Counted from the stretch's first letter, positions 1-6,978 are shown. The stretch: DNA of 9,245 bases from Planctomycetota bacterium (GCA_023261405.1 JAHFOZ010000030.1:1-9245), one strand, 5' to 3'. The notes: generated from the letters alone by a model not told the origin. A program made the numbers and translations.

Positions 1-784
1 AGTCCTTTGGGGCGTCGAGGAGTCTCAAGCCCGCCTTCTCGCGCTGGTAGTTCGCCGCGAACCGACCCAGCTTCTCGGGAGGAACCTGGAAGCCCGCGTC
101 CCTCATGTCGAGCGGCTTGAAGATCCGCTCGTCCAGGAAGCGGTCGAGCCTTGTCCCCGACGCGCGCTGGACCACGAGCCCGAGCACGTCGATCGACAGG
201 CCGTAGAGCCAGTCCGTGCCGGGCTCGAACCCGAGCGGCACGTCCTTGAGCCGGGCCGCCAGGTCGTCCAGGTCCTTCGCCTCGAGGGGCTTCTTCTCCT
301 GGTACGCCTTGGTCACTCCGGGCGGCTTCCCCCCGTAGCTGTATCCGGCCGTGTGGAGCATCAGATCCTTCACGGTCGGCGGCGACTTGGGCGCGCGCAG
401 GCCCTCCGCGGTCCAGACCTGGACGCCGGCCAGTTCGGGCACGTGCTTCGCCACCGGGTCGTCGAGCCCGATCTTCCTCTCGTCCACCAGCACGAGCGCC
501 GCCGCGGTGACGATCGCCTTGGACATGGAGTAGAGCCGCCAGATCGTGTCGGGCCGCACCGGCTTGCCCGCCTCGCGGTCCATCAGTCCGAACGTCTTGA
601 GATAGGCGAGCTGCCCGTCCTTCGCCACGGCGACCAAGCCGCCCGCGATCTTCGTGTCGCGCACGAGGGCCTCCATCGCGGCGTCGACTTTCGGGAGCGG
701 GAGCGCGGCCTCGGGGATCTCCCGCGGTCCCGAGGCGCACGCGGCGAGGAGGAGGAGCGGGAGGAGCCGGGCGACGTTTTTCAT
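1..784 (-). CDS. Serine hydrolase / class C beta-lactamase-like lipoprotein (3' partial)
   Basis: I translated this minus-strand frame by hand from ATG at 784; it stays open for 261 codons and runs off the left edge, so the C-terminus (with any KTG/HxG motif) is missing. Residues 1-16 form a lipoprotein signal: basic start, Leu-rich core, lipobox LAAC with Cys16. S86-M-S-K89 is the SxxK nucleophile/base motif of the beta-lactamase/penicillin-binding-protein-like fold (PF00144). The MLHTAGYSYG stretch near 142-151 and PGTDWLYGLS at 188-197 match conserved family blocks. Tyr194 takes the place of the YxN tyrosine, but what follows is G-L-S, not x-N, which points to the esterase/peptidase-like members rather than true class C beta-lactamases. 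The protein should sit lipid-anchored outside the cytoplasmic membrane. Substrate unknown. Shine-Dalgarno is weak. It is transcribed divergently from the PSD1 gene. Family assignment is confident; function beyond serine hydrolase is not. Confidence 0.88.
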   Translation of the reverse strand, partial: MKNVARLLPLLLLAACASGPREIPEAALPLPKVDAAMEALVRDTKIAGGLVAVAKDGQLAYLKTFGLMDREAGKPVRPDTIWRLYSMSKAIVTAAALVLVDERKIGLDDPVAKHVPELAGVQVWTAEGLRAPKSPPTVKDLMLHTAGYSYGGKPPGVTKAYQEKKPLEAKDLDDLAARLKDVPLGFEPGTDWLYGLSIDVLGLVVQRASGTRLDRFLDERIFKPLDMRDAGFQVPPEKLGRFAANYQREKAGLRLLDAPKD

Positions 785-851
785 GCCGCCATTGTTTCCA
801 ATTCCGGACCACGCGCCAGCATTATCCGCCGCGTTATACTTGTACCGAGCT

Positions 852-904
852 GCAGTTGTTCCTGACCGATTTCGCCCCACGGCTGAAGCCGGTCAGGAAC
901 CTGC
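852..904. repeat. Inverted repeat / stem-loop in the divergent intergenic region
   Basis: GTTCCTGACCG at 858-868 is the exact reverse complement of CGGTCAGGAAC at 890-900, with 21 nt between the arms. Outside these, GCAG (852-855) pairs with CTGC (901-904) if TT at 856-857 is bulged, giving a 15-bp interrupted stem. A second small hairpin, CGGC-TGAA-GCCG at 880-891, shares two bases with the right arm, so the two folds compete. It lies between divergent genes and ends 40 nt before the GTG of the PSD1 gene. There is no T-run, so a terminator is unlikely. It could be an operator, a 5'-UTR structure or a dispersed palindromic repeat. Confidence 0.6.
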
Positions 905-933
905 GAGTCGAGGTACTGTGGAGCGGGATCGTC

Positions 934-938
934 GAGGG
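934..938 (+). promoter_or_regulatory. Ribosome binding site of the PSD1 gene
   Basis: GAGGG lies 5 nt before the GTG at 944-946. No other ATG, GTG or TTG occurs in this frame between the start and the in-frame TGA at 884-886, so this site supports the GTG as the start. Confidence 0.6.
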
Positions 939-943
939 TCTGC

Positions 944-3868
944 GTGCACGCGCTATCACTCCTCCTGGCGCTCCTCGGTCAGGACGACCCCGAGGGGCTC
1001 GCCCTCTTCGAATCGAAGATCCGCCCTATCTTCGTCGAAAGGTGCCACTCCTGCCACAGCGCGAAGGCCGTGAAACTCAAGGGCGGCCTGCGCCTCGATC
1101 ACCCCGAGTCGATCCTGAAGGGCGGAGACACAGGCCTCGCCATCGTCCCCGGGAAGCCCGCGGAGAGCCTGCTCCTCAAGGCCGTGCGCCAAGAGGACCC
1201 CGACCTCAAGATGCCCCCCAAGGGGGAGAAGCTGCCCGACCGTGTCCTGGCAGATATCGAGGCGTGGATCAAGCGCGGCGCGCCCATGCCCAGGGACTCG
1301 ACCGGCCCGGCGGGCGCGGAGTTCTGGGCCTTCCAAGCGCCCCGGGGCCCCGCCCTCGCGGACGCCGGGGGGATCGACCGCTTCATCCGCGCGAAACTCC
1401 GGGAGAAGGGGCTCCGCCCGTCGCCGCCGGCCGACAAGGCCACGCTCCTGCGCCGCGTCACGCTGGACCTCACCGGGCTCCCGCCCTCGCCCGAGGAACT
1501 CGCCGCGTTCCTCGCGGATGAGTCCCCCGGGGCGTTCGGGAAGGTCGTCGACCGGCTCCTCGACTCGCCGGCCTACGGGGAGCGCTGGGCGCGCCACTGG
1601 CTCGACGTTGCGCGGTTCACCGAGACCCACGGGTTCGAGTACAACAAGCTCCGCACGAACGCCTGGCCCTACCGCGACTGGCTGATCGGGGCGCTGAACG
1701 CCGATCTGCCCTACGATCGGTTCACCCGCATGCAGATCGCGGGCGACGCGCTCGAAGGCGCGGGCCCGGAGGGGACGATCGCAGCCGCCTTCCTCACCTG
1801 CGGCACCTGGGACGAGGTGGGCTACAAGCAGCAGAGCGTCGTCATGAAGGCGCGCGTCCGTGAGGAGGACCTTGAGGACATCATCGCCACGGTGAGCCAG
1901 ACGTTCCTTGGTCTCACGGTGAATTGCGCGCGCTGCCACAATCACAAGTTCGCGCCGATCACGCAGGCCGAGTATTACAAGTTCAAGAGCGTCTTCGAGG
2001 GCGTCCTCCCCGGCGAGCGGACGGTCGCCACGGCGACGGAGACGAGCGCCCTTTCTTCCGCGGACGCGCGGGTGGCGGAGACGGAGCGGGAACTGGCCGC
2101 GATTACGGCGGCGCTCCGGGCGAAGCTCCGTCTTCCGGCCGGCCCGGCCCCCGTCGCGCGCTGGACCTTCGAGAACGGCGGGCAGGATTCGGTGGGCGGC
2201 CTTCACGCCGAGCTCCTGGGCGGGGCAAAGGTGGAGGGTGGCCGGCTGCGGCTCGACGGCAAGTCAGCCCATGCGCGCACCGTGCCGCTGGCGCGCGCCC
2301 TTCAAGAGAAGACGCTCGAGGCGTGGGTGGCGCTCCCCACGCGCAAGCAGGGGGGCGGGGGCGTGATCACCGTCGAGAAGGGTGCGGGCGCGGAGTTCGA
2401 CTCGATCGTCTTCGGCGAGCGGCAGAAGGAAAAGTGGATCGCCGGGAGCGAAGGGTTCCGGCGCACGCGGGACCTGGCCGCGTTGCTCGAGACCGCCGGG
2501 CCGGGCGAACTCGTCCACGTGGCGGCGGCTTACGGGGCCGACGGCTCCATCCAAGTCTACCGAAACGGGGTCCCTTACGGAGATTCATACGCGCCCGCGC
2601 CGAAGCCTGCCGCCTTCGGGGCGGCGGAGGCCTACGTGCTCTTCGGAATGCGTCATACGGGGGGCGGCGCTGCGTTCCTGAACGGGGAGATCGAGGAGGC
2701 CGCGCTCTATGATCGGGCGCTCTCCGCGGCGGAGGTGGCGGCGTCGTTCGCCGCCGCGGGGCATCGGGTTTCCGAGGAGGATCTCGAGGCTGCGGCGACA
2801 GCCGAGGAGCGCGCGCGCCGGACGATATTGCGGAAGACGCTCGAGGAAGCACGCCGGGGGCGCGCGGGGGTCCCGCCGCTCAAGACGGCCTACGTGGGGA
2901 CACGCGTGCAGCCCGCGGTCACGCACCGCCTGGTCCGGGGCGATGTCGAGAAGCCGGGCGAAGCGGTGGCGGCGGGCGGGCTCGCGGTCCTGGGCCGCGC
3001 GGATCTGGGTCTCACGCCCGACGCCCCGGAGGCGGAGCGGCGCCGCCGCTTTGCCGACTGGGTGGCCGATCCGAAGAACCCGCTCACCGCGAGGGTGATC
3101 GTGAATCGCGTCTGGCGCCTGCATTTCGGTCGTGGCCTGGTGGGAACGCCGAACGATCTCGGGCCCACCGGCGAGCGGCCCACCCATCCGGAGCTCCTCG
3201 ACGCGCTGGCGCTCCGGTTCGTGGAGGACGGCATGAGCCTCAAGAAGCTCCATCGGCTCATCGTGTCCTCGGAGACCTACCGGCAGTCTTCGCGCCTCGA
3301 CCCGGCGGCGGCCGCCGTGGACGCGGAGGACCGGCTGCTCTCCCGGTTTCCGCCGCGGCGCCTGGAGGCGGAGGCGATTCGCGACTCGATGCTCTTCGTG
3401 AGCGGCCGGCTTTCTCCGGAGCGTGCCGGTCCGAGCGCGAAGCCGTTTTCGACGTACAATTCCGGCGGCTCGACCTACTATTCGCTCAAGGACGGCCCGG
3501 AGTTCGACCGACGCACGGTGTACCGGTTCAACCTGATCTCGGGGAAGGACCCGTTGCTGGATGCGTTCGACGCGCCCGATCCCGGAGTCCGGACGCCCGA
3601 CCGCCGGACGACGATCACGCCGCAGCAGGCGCTGGTCCTGCTCAATGATCCGTTCGTCCACCGGCAGGCGGAGGCGTTCGCGGCGAGGGTGACGGCGGAA
3701 TCGAAGGGGGACCTTGCGGAGGGGGTACGCCGGGCACACCGGCGGGCGCTGGGGCGCGAGGCCACCGCGGAGGAGGCGGCGAGGTCGGAGTCGCTCGCGA
3801 GGACGCACGGCCTGAAGACCGTGTGCTGGGCGTTGTTCAACGCGGCGGAGTTCCTCCATGTGCGATGA
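944..3868 (+). CDS. PSCyt1-PSCyt2-LamG-PSD1 planctomycete cytochrome-type protein
   Basis: The protein is 974 aa from a GTG start. Residues 1-12 are a short hydrophobic stretch that probably serves as a signal peptide. The PSCyt1 (PF07635) region has C34-H-S-C37-H38, a CxxCH haem c motif, and M90 in KMPP as a likely distal haem ligand. PSCyt2/DUF1549 (PF07583) spans about 145-355 and ends in a second CxxCH, C328-A-R-C331-H332, followed by NHKFAPI. About 405-600 looks like a LamG/concanavalin-like beta-sandwich (ARWTFENGG at the start, GEIEEAALYDRALS at the end). PSD1/DUF1553 (PF07587) spans about 695-955, with VNRVWRLHFGRGLVGTPNDLG near 720-740 and TPQQALVLLNDPF near 892-904. Family members are exported, and their reaction is not established; roles in polysaccharide handling have been inferred from context. 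The stop overlaps the DUF1501 start, so the two are probably co-translated. Domain architecture is confident; function is not. Confidence 0.95.
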   Translation: MHALSLLLALLGQDDPEGLALFESKIRPIFVERCHSCHSAKAVKLKGGLRLDHPESILKGGDTGLAIVPGKPAESLLLKAVRQEDPDLKMPPKGEKLPDRVLADIEAWIKRGAPMPRDSTGPAGAEFWAFQAPRGPALADAGGIDRFIRAKLREKGLRPSPPADKATLLRRVTLDLTGLPPSPEELAAFLADESPGAFGKVVDRLLDSPAYGERWARHWLDVARFTETHGFEYNKLRTNAWPYRDWLIGALNADLPYDRFTRMQIAGDALEGAGPEGTIAAAFLTCGTWDEVGYKQQSVVMKARVREEDLEDIIATVSQTFLGLTVNCARCHNHKFAPITQAEYYKFKSVFEGVLPGERTVATATETSALSSADARVAETERELAAITAALRAKLRLPAGPAPVARWTFENGGQDSVGGLHAELLGGAKVEGGRLRLDGKSAHARTVPLARALQEKTLEAWVALPTRKQGGGGVITVEKGAGAEFDSIVFGERQKEKWIAGSEGFRRTRDLAALLETAGPGELVHVAAAYGADGSIQVYRNGVPYGDSYAPAPKPAAFGAAEAYVLFGMRHTGGGAAFLNGEIEEAALYDRALSAAEVAASFAAAGHRVSEEDLEAAATAEERARRTILRKTLEEARRGRAGVPPLKTAYVGTRVQPAVTHRLVRGDVEKPGEAVAAGGLAVLGRADLGLTPDAPEAERRRRFADWVADPKNPLTARVIVNRVWRLHFGRGLVGTPNDLGPTGERPTHPELLDALALRFVEDGMSLKKLHRLIVSSETYRQSSRLDPAAAAVDAEDRLLSRFPPRRLEAEAIRDSMLFVSGRLSPERAGPSAKPFSTYNSGGSTYYSLKDGPEFDRRTVYRFNLISGKDPLLDAFDAPDPGVRTPDRRTTITPQQALVLLNDPFVHRQAEAFAARVTAESKGDLAEGVRRAHRRALGREATAEEAARSESLARTHGLKTVCWALFNAAEFLHVR

Positions 3869-5258
3869 AGCGATTCTCCCGCGGCGGCACTTCCTCCGCC
3901 AGGCCGGGGGCGGTTTCGGCGCGGTGGCTCTGGCGTGGATGGAAGCCCGCGCTCAGGAGAAGTCCCACTTCGTCCCGCGGGCCAGGCGCGTGATCCACGT
4001 CTTCGCCCTCGGGGGGATGAGCCACGTGGACACGTTCGACTTCAAGCCCGAGCTGATCCGGCACGACGGCCAGGCGCTCTCGGGGAAGGGGAAGGTGGAC
4101 ACGTTCTTCGGGAAGCCGGGGAACCTGCTCAAGAGCCCCTTCGAGTTCCGGCAGCACGGCGGGAGCGGCCTCTGGGTCAGCGATCTCCTGCCGTCGATCG
4201 CGTCGGTCGCCGACGAACTCTGCGTGGTGCGGTCGATGCTTACGAAGAACAATAATCACACTCCGGCGACGTTTCTGATGGACTCCGGCTTCACGATGTC
4301 GGGCTTCCCGTCGATGGGATCGTGGGTGAGCTACGGACTCGGGAGCGAGACGGAGGACCTCCCGGCCTTCGTGGTCCTGCCCGACCCGCGCGGCGAGCCC
4401 GCGGGGGGCTCGGCCAACTGGTCGGCGGGTTTCCTGCCGGCGGCCCATCAGGGCGTGGCCTTCTCGACGCGCACGGCGGAGCCGGTGAAGGATCTGGCGC
4501 CGCCCGCGGGCGACGATCCGGCGGCTCGCGCGGCGGGCCTGGGCCTCATTGACGCGATCAACCGCGAGGACGCGGCGCGGAGCGGGGGCGATTCAGCGCT
4601 GGCGGCGCGGCTGCGCTCCTACGAGCTGGCGGCGCGGATGCAGATCCGGGTCCCGGAGGCGGCGGACCTGTCGAACGAGTCGGAGGAGACGCGGCGCCTC
4701 TACGGCCTGGACCGGAAGGACTCGGAAGGGTTCGGCCGGAACTGCCTCCTCGCGCGCCGGCTCCTCGAGCGCGGCGTGCGCTTCGTCCAGCTGTTTCACG
4801 GCGGCGCCTTCGGGGGCAATCCGCGGATCAACTGGGACGCGCACGAGGACGTGGTGGCGAACCACCGCCTGCAGGCGTCCTCCCTGGACCGCCCGGTGGC
4901 CGGCCTGCTCCTGGATCTCCGCCGCCGCGGGATGCTGGACGACACGCTCGTGCTCTTCACGACGGAGTTCGGCCGCACGCCGATGACGGAGGGCGTGGGC
5001 ACGCGGGGCCGCGACCACCACCCGCACGCCTTCACCTCATGGCTGGCCGGCGCCGGCGTGCGTCGAGGGACCGCCTTCGGCTCCTCGGACGAAGTCGGCT
5101 ACCACGCCGTCGAGCATCCCGTGACGACCTACGATCTCCACGCGACGGTGCTCCATCTCCTCGGCCTCGACCACACCAAGCTGACGTTTTACCACAACGG
5201 CATCCAGCGCCGCCTCACGGACGTCCACGGCCACGTCGTGGAAGGCCTCCTGGCCTGA
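3858..5258 (+). CDS. DUF1501 family protein with Tat signal
   Basis: The protein is 466 aa from an ATG that overlaps the end of the PSD1 gene by 11 bp. The N-terminus has R9-R10-H-F-L and a hydrophobic stretch to about 28, a twin-arginine signal, so it is probably exported folded. The body matches DUF1501 (PF07394), which has an alkaline-phosphatase/sulfatase-like fold. Visible family blocks are GGMSHVDTFD (52-61), TTEFGRTP (368-375), GRDHHPH (384-390) and TTYDLHATVLHLLGLDH (423-439). The Asp, Glu and His residues in these blocks (D58, E370, D386, H387, H388, H428) are candidate metal ligands. Length is normal for the family. DUF1501 genes very often follow a PSD1 gene in planctomycetes, and the overlap suggests coupled expression and a shared extracytoplasmic role. 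The reaction is unknown. No cysteine nucleophile motif of the sulfatase CxPxR type is seen. Confidence 0.95.
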   Translation: MCDEAILPRRHFLRQAGGGFGAVALAWMEARAQEKSHFVPRARRVIHVFALGGMSHVDTFDFKPELIRHDGQALSGKGKVDTFFGKPGNLLKSPFEFRQHGGSGLWVSDLLPSIASVADELCVVRSMLTKNNNHTPATFLMDSGFTMSGFPSMGSWVSYGLGSETEDLPAFVVLPDPRGEPAGGSANWSAGFLPAAHQGVAFSTRTAEPVKDLAPPAGDDPAARAAGLGLIDAINREDAARSGGDSALAARLRSYELAARMQIRVPEAADLSNESEETRRLYGLDRKDSEGFGRNCLLARRLLERGVRFVQLFHGGAFGGNPRINWDAHEDVVANHRLQASSLDRPVAGLLLDLRRRGMLDDTLVLFTTEFGRTPMTEGVGTRGRDHHPHAFTSWLAGAGVRRGTAFGSSDEVGYHAVEHPVTTYDLHATVLHLLGLDHTKLTFYHNGIQRRLTDVHGHVVEGLLA

Positions 5259-5389
5259 GGCGATTCCGCCTGCCTTGGAACACCGATCCCTCGGTCCGCC
5301 TCGTCCAGCACGACGGTGTCTGGATGAAGTTCGGCCGCCGCGCTGATGGCCCTGCCGTTCATGGCCCGGTGCCTGAGGATTTCCCTTTC
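5259..5389. other. Convergent intergenic gap with a coding-like plus frame
   Basis: This 131-nt gap separates the DUF1501 stop from the vapC stop. I see no recognisable gene and no hairpin with a T-run. The plus frame from 5270 to 5389 reads 40 codons without a stop, beginning LPWNTDPSVRLVQHDGVWMK; 29 of the 40 end in G or C, and the residue mix is protein-like. It may be a fragment of a lost gene, but no family could be named. Confidence 0.35.
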
Positions 5390-5812
5390 CTATCCCGGCT
5401 CTCTCCAAGCGCACTTGAGGCGCTTGAAGTCCGTGGAATCGAAGGAGTAGACCTTCGAGCCACGGCTTTTCGCGCGCGCGGCCAGCAGGCAATCCACAAT
5501 GTCGCAGTGGGTGGCGCCGTACGATGCGAGGGCATCCAGAAGAACCCGCTTTCCGCCCAGATAACGTAGCCCGGCAAGGCCGACGACCCGACCGAGGCTC
5601 CGGACGATCTCGAGCCGCGGTACCTTGGCCCCCCTCTGCAGAACCCAGACGGTCTCGGCAAGAACGGAGTCCTCGAGATCGGCTACTTCTGCCCGTGATT
5701 CCAGCCTTTTCATGAGGGAGGTGGCCCGGGGGGAGTGGACCGCGTCATCCCCGAGAAGGAACCTAAGGATTACGTTTGTGTCGAGAAGTGCGGCCTTCCC
5801 TGCTTGCGGCAT
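5390..5812 (-). CDS. vapC: VapC-type PIN-domain toxin ribonuclease
   Basis: The protein is 140 aa, the usual size for VapC, and the whole of it is one PIN domain (PF01850). The acidic Mg2+-binding residues are all visible: D11 in LLDTNVILRF, E53 in LAETVWVLQRG, D104 and D107 in CDIVDCLLAARA, and D125/D128 in YSFDSTDFKRL. VapC toxins cleave RNA, often tRNA or a rRNA loop; the target cannot be read here. The ATG at 5812 is preceded by GAGG with a 6-nt spacer. The start lies inside the antitoxin gene (50-bp overlap), the order expected for a VapBC operon. Codons such as AGG, GTA, CTT and AAA are more frequent here than in neighbouring genes, which fits separate acquisition. No truncation or lost catalytic residue is seen. 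Confidence 0.92.
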   Translation of the reverse strand: MPQAGKAALLDTNVILRFLLGDDAVHSPRATSLMKRLESRAEVADLEDSVLAETVWVLQRGAKVPRLEIVRSLGRVVGLAGLRYLGGKRVLLDALASYGATHCDIVDCLLAARAKSRGSKVYSFDSTDFKRLKCAWREPG

Positions 5813-6041
5813 GAGCCACCTCGTCCCTTATCCTCTCAGCCAGATCGCCACCCCGAGCCCCCTTGGCATATCTTCCCAGAGAACCCGCGATGGCCTCGAT
5901 CCCCCCGCCTCCGACAGCCTCCACGAGCGCCCCTCCGGGAAGGAGGGTGAACTCGACTTTGGCCCCTGGCTTCAGGCCCAAGGCATCCCGGACTCTTTTG
6001 GGGATGGTGACCTGCCCCTTAGACGTAACCCGCGCGGCCAT
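5763..6041 (-). CDS. vapB: AbrB/SpoVT-type antitoxin (VapB-like)
   Basis: The protein is 92 aa. Residues 4-31 are a swapped-hairpin AbrB DNA-binding domain, with VTSKGQVTIPKRVRDALGLK followed by PGAKVEF, the standard SpoVT-AbrB/MazE signature. The C-terminal part, after a Gly-rich linker (44-47), is helical and charged (about 49-92) and should bind and block the toxin. Antitoxins of this kind also repress their own promoter as toxin-antitoxin complexes. The ATG at 6041 has a strong Shine-Dalgarno. The last 16-17 codons overlap the vapC start, which couples the two proteins. The symbol refers to role and context (AbrB-type antitoxin before a PIN toxin), not to an identified orthologue. Confidence 0.9.
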   Translation of the reverse strand: MAARVTSKGQVTIPKRVRDALGLKPGAKVEFTLLPGGALVEAVGGGGIEAIAGSLGRYAKGARGGDLAERIRDEVAHAASREGRTSRHKRNP

Positions 6042-6049
6042 GAGGATTA

Positions 6050-6055
6050 CCTCCT
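6050..6055 (-). promoter_or_regulatory. Strong Shine-Dalgarno of the antitoxin gene
   Basis: The minus strand reads AGGAGG here, a full match to the core anti-16S sequence, 8 nt before the antitoxin ATG. It is stronger than the site before vapC (GAGG), consistent with antitoxin being made in excess. Confidence 0.75.
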
Positions 6056-6060
6056 GTGAG

Positions 6061-6089
6061 AATATATTACTATCTATATGATAAGTAAA
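6061..6089 (-). promoter_or_regulatory. Candidate sigma-70-like promoter with overlapping operator for the toxin-antitoxin operon
   Basis: On the minus strand TTTACT (6089-6084) matches 4 of 6 bases of a -35 box, and TATATT (6066-6061) matches 5 of 6 of a -10 box, with a 17-nt spacer. The stretch is strikingly AT-rich in a very GC-rich window. Inside it lies an imperfect palindrome at 6067-6088, TTAC-TATC, then TATAT, then GATA-A-GTAA, broken by one bulged A. Its position between the two boxes is where an AbrB-type autorepressor would bind. Transcription would start close to the Shine-Dalgarno, giving a very short leader. Assignment is by inspection only. Confidence 0.55.
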
Positions 6090-6094
6090 GGACT

Positions 6095-6113
6095 GCCTGA
6101 TTCCTTCGCAGGC
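6095..6113 (-). terminator. Weak candidate terminator after the deacetylase gene
   Basis: GCCTG (6095-6099) and CAGGC (6109-6113) form a perfect 5-bp stem with a 9-nt loop, directly abutting the TAG of the deacetylase gene. On the minus strand the stem is followed by AGTCCTTTACTT, which is only mildly T-rich. It may end the glycosyltransferase-deacetylase transcript before the toxin-antitoxin promoter. Confidence 0.3.
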
Positions 6114-6977
6114 CTAGTGCGGGGTGCGGTGGAGGAGACCCCACGCCCGCTCGGCGTAGGCGGCCCCGGGGGAGAGGTGGCGGGTGTAGTCGGACGTGTC
6201 GTCGCGGAAGCGGTCCATCGTGTCGAAGAGGTCGTAGATCTGCGAGGCGTAGCAACCCACGGCAGCCGTGATGGTCTCAAGGCGGGCGGAGGTGGCACAG
6301 AGCAGGTCCTGACGAAGCATGGGGCCTTCCGCGGCGACCGGGGCGCGGAGGCGGCGAGCCAGCTGGAGGACCGCGCGGAAGCGCTCCGGTCCCGGAGGCA
6401 GGTAGGAGGACACATAGCGGGTCCGCCGGAGTGAAGCGAGAAAGTCGTGCAGCGGAATCTCCTCGGCGGGCGAGCCGATCTCGCGGAGGCGCGTCTCGAG
6501 ATTGCCGCGGAGAAAAACGTAGGGACGGTCCTCGTAAAAAGTGACATTCGCGTCGGGGGGAAGCGCGGTCCAGGCACGGTGGACGAGGCGATGGTCGATG
6601 TGCGTCCCTGCTGCAAGGGGAAGATGGACTCGGCCCGGGCGAAGGCGCTCCCAGAGCGAGCGGATCGTCGAGGCGACCTCCGCCACGAACGGGTGGTCGC
6701 TGTGGTGCTCGTCGAGGACGATCGTGCGGAACGAATTGTAGTAGGGGTTCCGGTACGGTGAGTCCGGGAGGTCGAGCCAGAGGGGCTCGGCGCCCAGGAG
6801 CCCGAGCGCGCGGCGGTCCTCTTCGCGGCGCCGGTCGTACGTCTCGTCCCCGCGGCTGAAGAGCGTCGCGACGACCACCCGCCTCCCTGCCGCCACGTCC
6901 TCCAGGATGCGCCCCGGACAGGAGAGCACCGCGTCGTCCAGGTGCGGCGAGACGTAGAGCGCGTCGCAGCGGTCCAT
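6114..6977 (-). CDS. PIG-L/LmbE-type N-deacetylase
   Basis: The protein is 287 aa and belongs to the PIG-L family (PF02585) of zinc-dependent deacetylases, which remove acetyl from N-acetylglucosamine-type sugars (MshB, BshB and PIG-L act on small glycosides or glycolipids). SPHLDDAVLSCPG near residues 10-22 is the PHxDD motif: by comparison with MshB, H12 and D15 bind zinc and D14 is the base. GTHIDHRLVHRA near 124-135 gives the HxxH pair, H126 (catalytic) and H129 (zinc). No signal peptide or membrane segment is seen, so it is likely cytoplasmic. The ATG at 6977 is 1 nt from the stop of the ROK-like gene and has GGAG with a suitable spacer, so it is the last gene of the cassette. The presence of two upstream glycosyltransferases suggests that a sugar they attach is its substrate; this is inference. 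Confidence 0.93.
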   Translation of the reverse strand: MDRCDALYVSPHLDDAVLSCPGRILEDVAAGRRVVVATLFSRGDETYDRRREEDRRALGLLGAEPLWLDLPDSPYRNPYYNSFRTIVLDEHHSDHPFVAEVASTIRSLWERLRPGRVHLPLAAGTHIDHRLVHRAWTALPPDANVTFYEDRPYVFLRGNLETRLREIGSPAEEIPLHDFLASLRRTRYVSSYLPPGPERFRAVLQLARRLRAPVAAEGPMLRQDLLCATSARLETITAAVGCYASQIYDLFDTMDRFRDDTSDYTRHLSPGAAYAERAWGLLHRTPH

Positions 6978-6978
6978 G

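Noticed and set aside
781..792. Three-codon minus-strand frame (ATG GCG GCA TGA) overlapping the lipoprotein start as a leader peptide
   Set aside because: Too short to separate from chance, without a good Shine-Dalgarno, and nothing links it to regulation.
833..840. TATAAC (minus) or TATACT (plus) as -10 boxes for the divergent genes
   Set aside because: Each matches 5 of 6 bases, but no acceptable -35 lies at 16-18 nt in either direction.
956..2206. Long minus-strand open frame opposite the PSD1 gene (416 codons)
   Set aside because: It is antisense to a confidently assigned gene, its translation is dominated by Arg, Gly and Pro with no domain signal, and such frames are expected from high G/C at third positions.
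2585..3859. Minus-strand open frame of 424 codons opposite the PSD1 C-terminal region
   Set aside because: Same pattern: very Arg-rich, no recognisable motif, lies wholly on top of the PSD1 domain coding sequence.
5258..5271. AGGCG-ATTC-CGCCT hairpin at the DUF1501 stop as a terminator
   Set aside because: The stem is only 5 bp and no T-run follows.
5406..5426. Perfect 7-bp hairpin CAAGCGC / GCGCTTG as a terminator for the plus-strand operon
   Set aside because: It lies inside the vapC coding sequence, has a 7-nt loop and no following T-run on either strand, so chance pairing in coding DNA is at least as likely.
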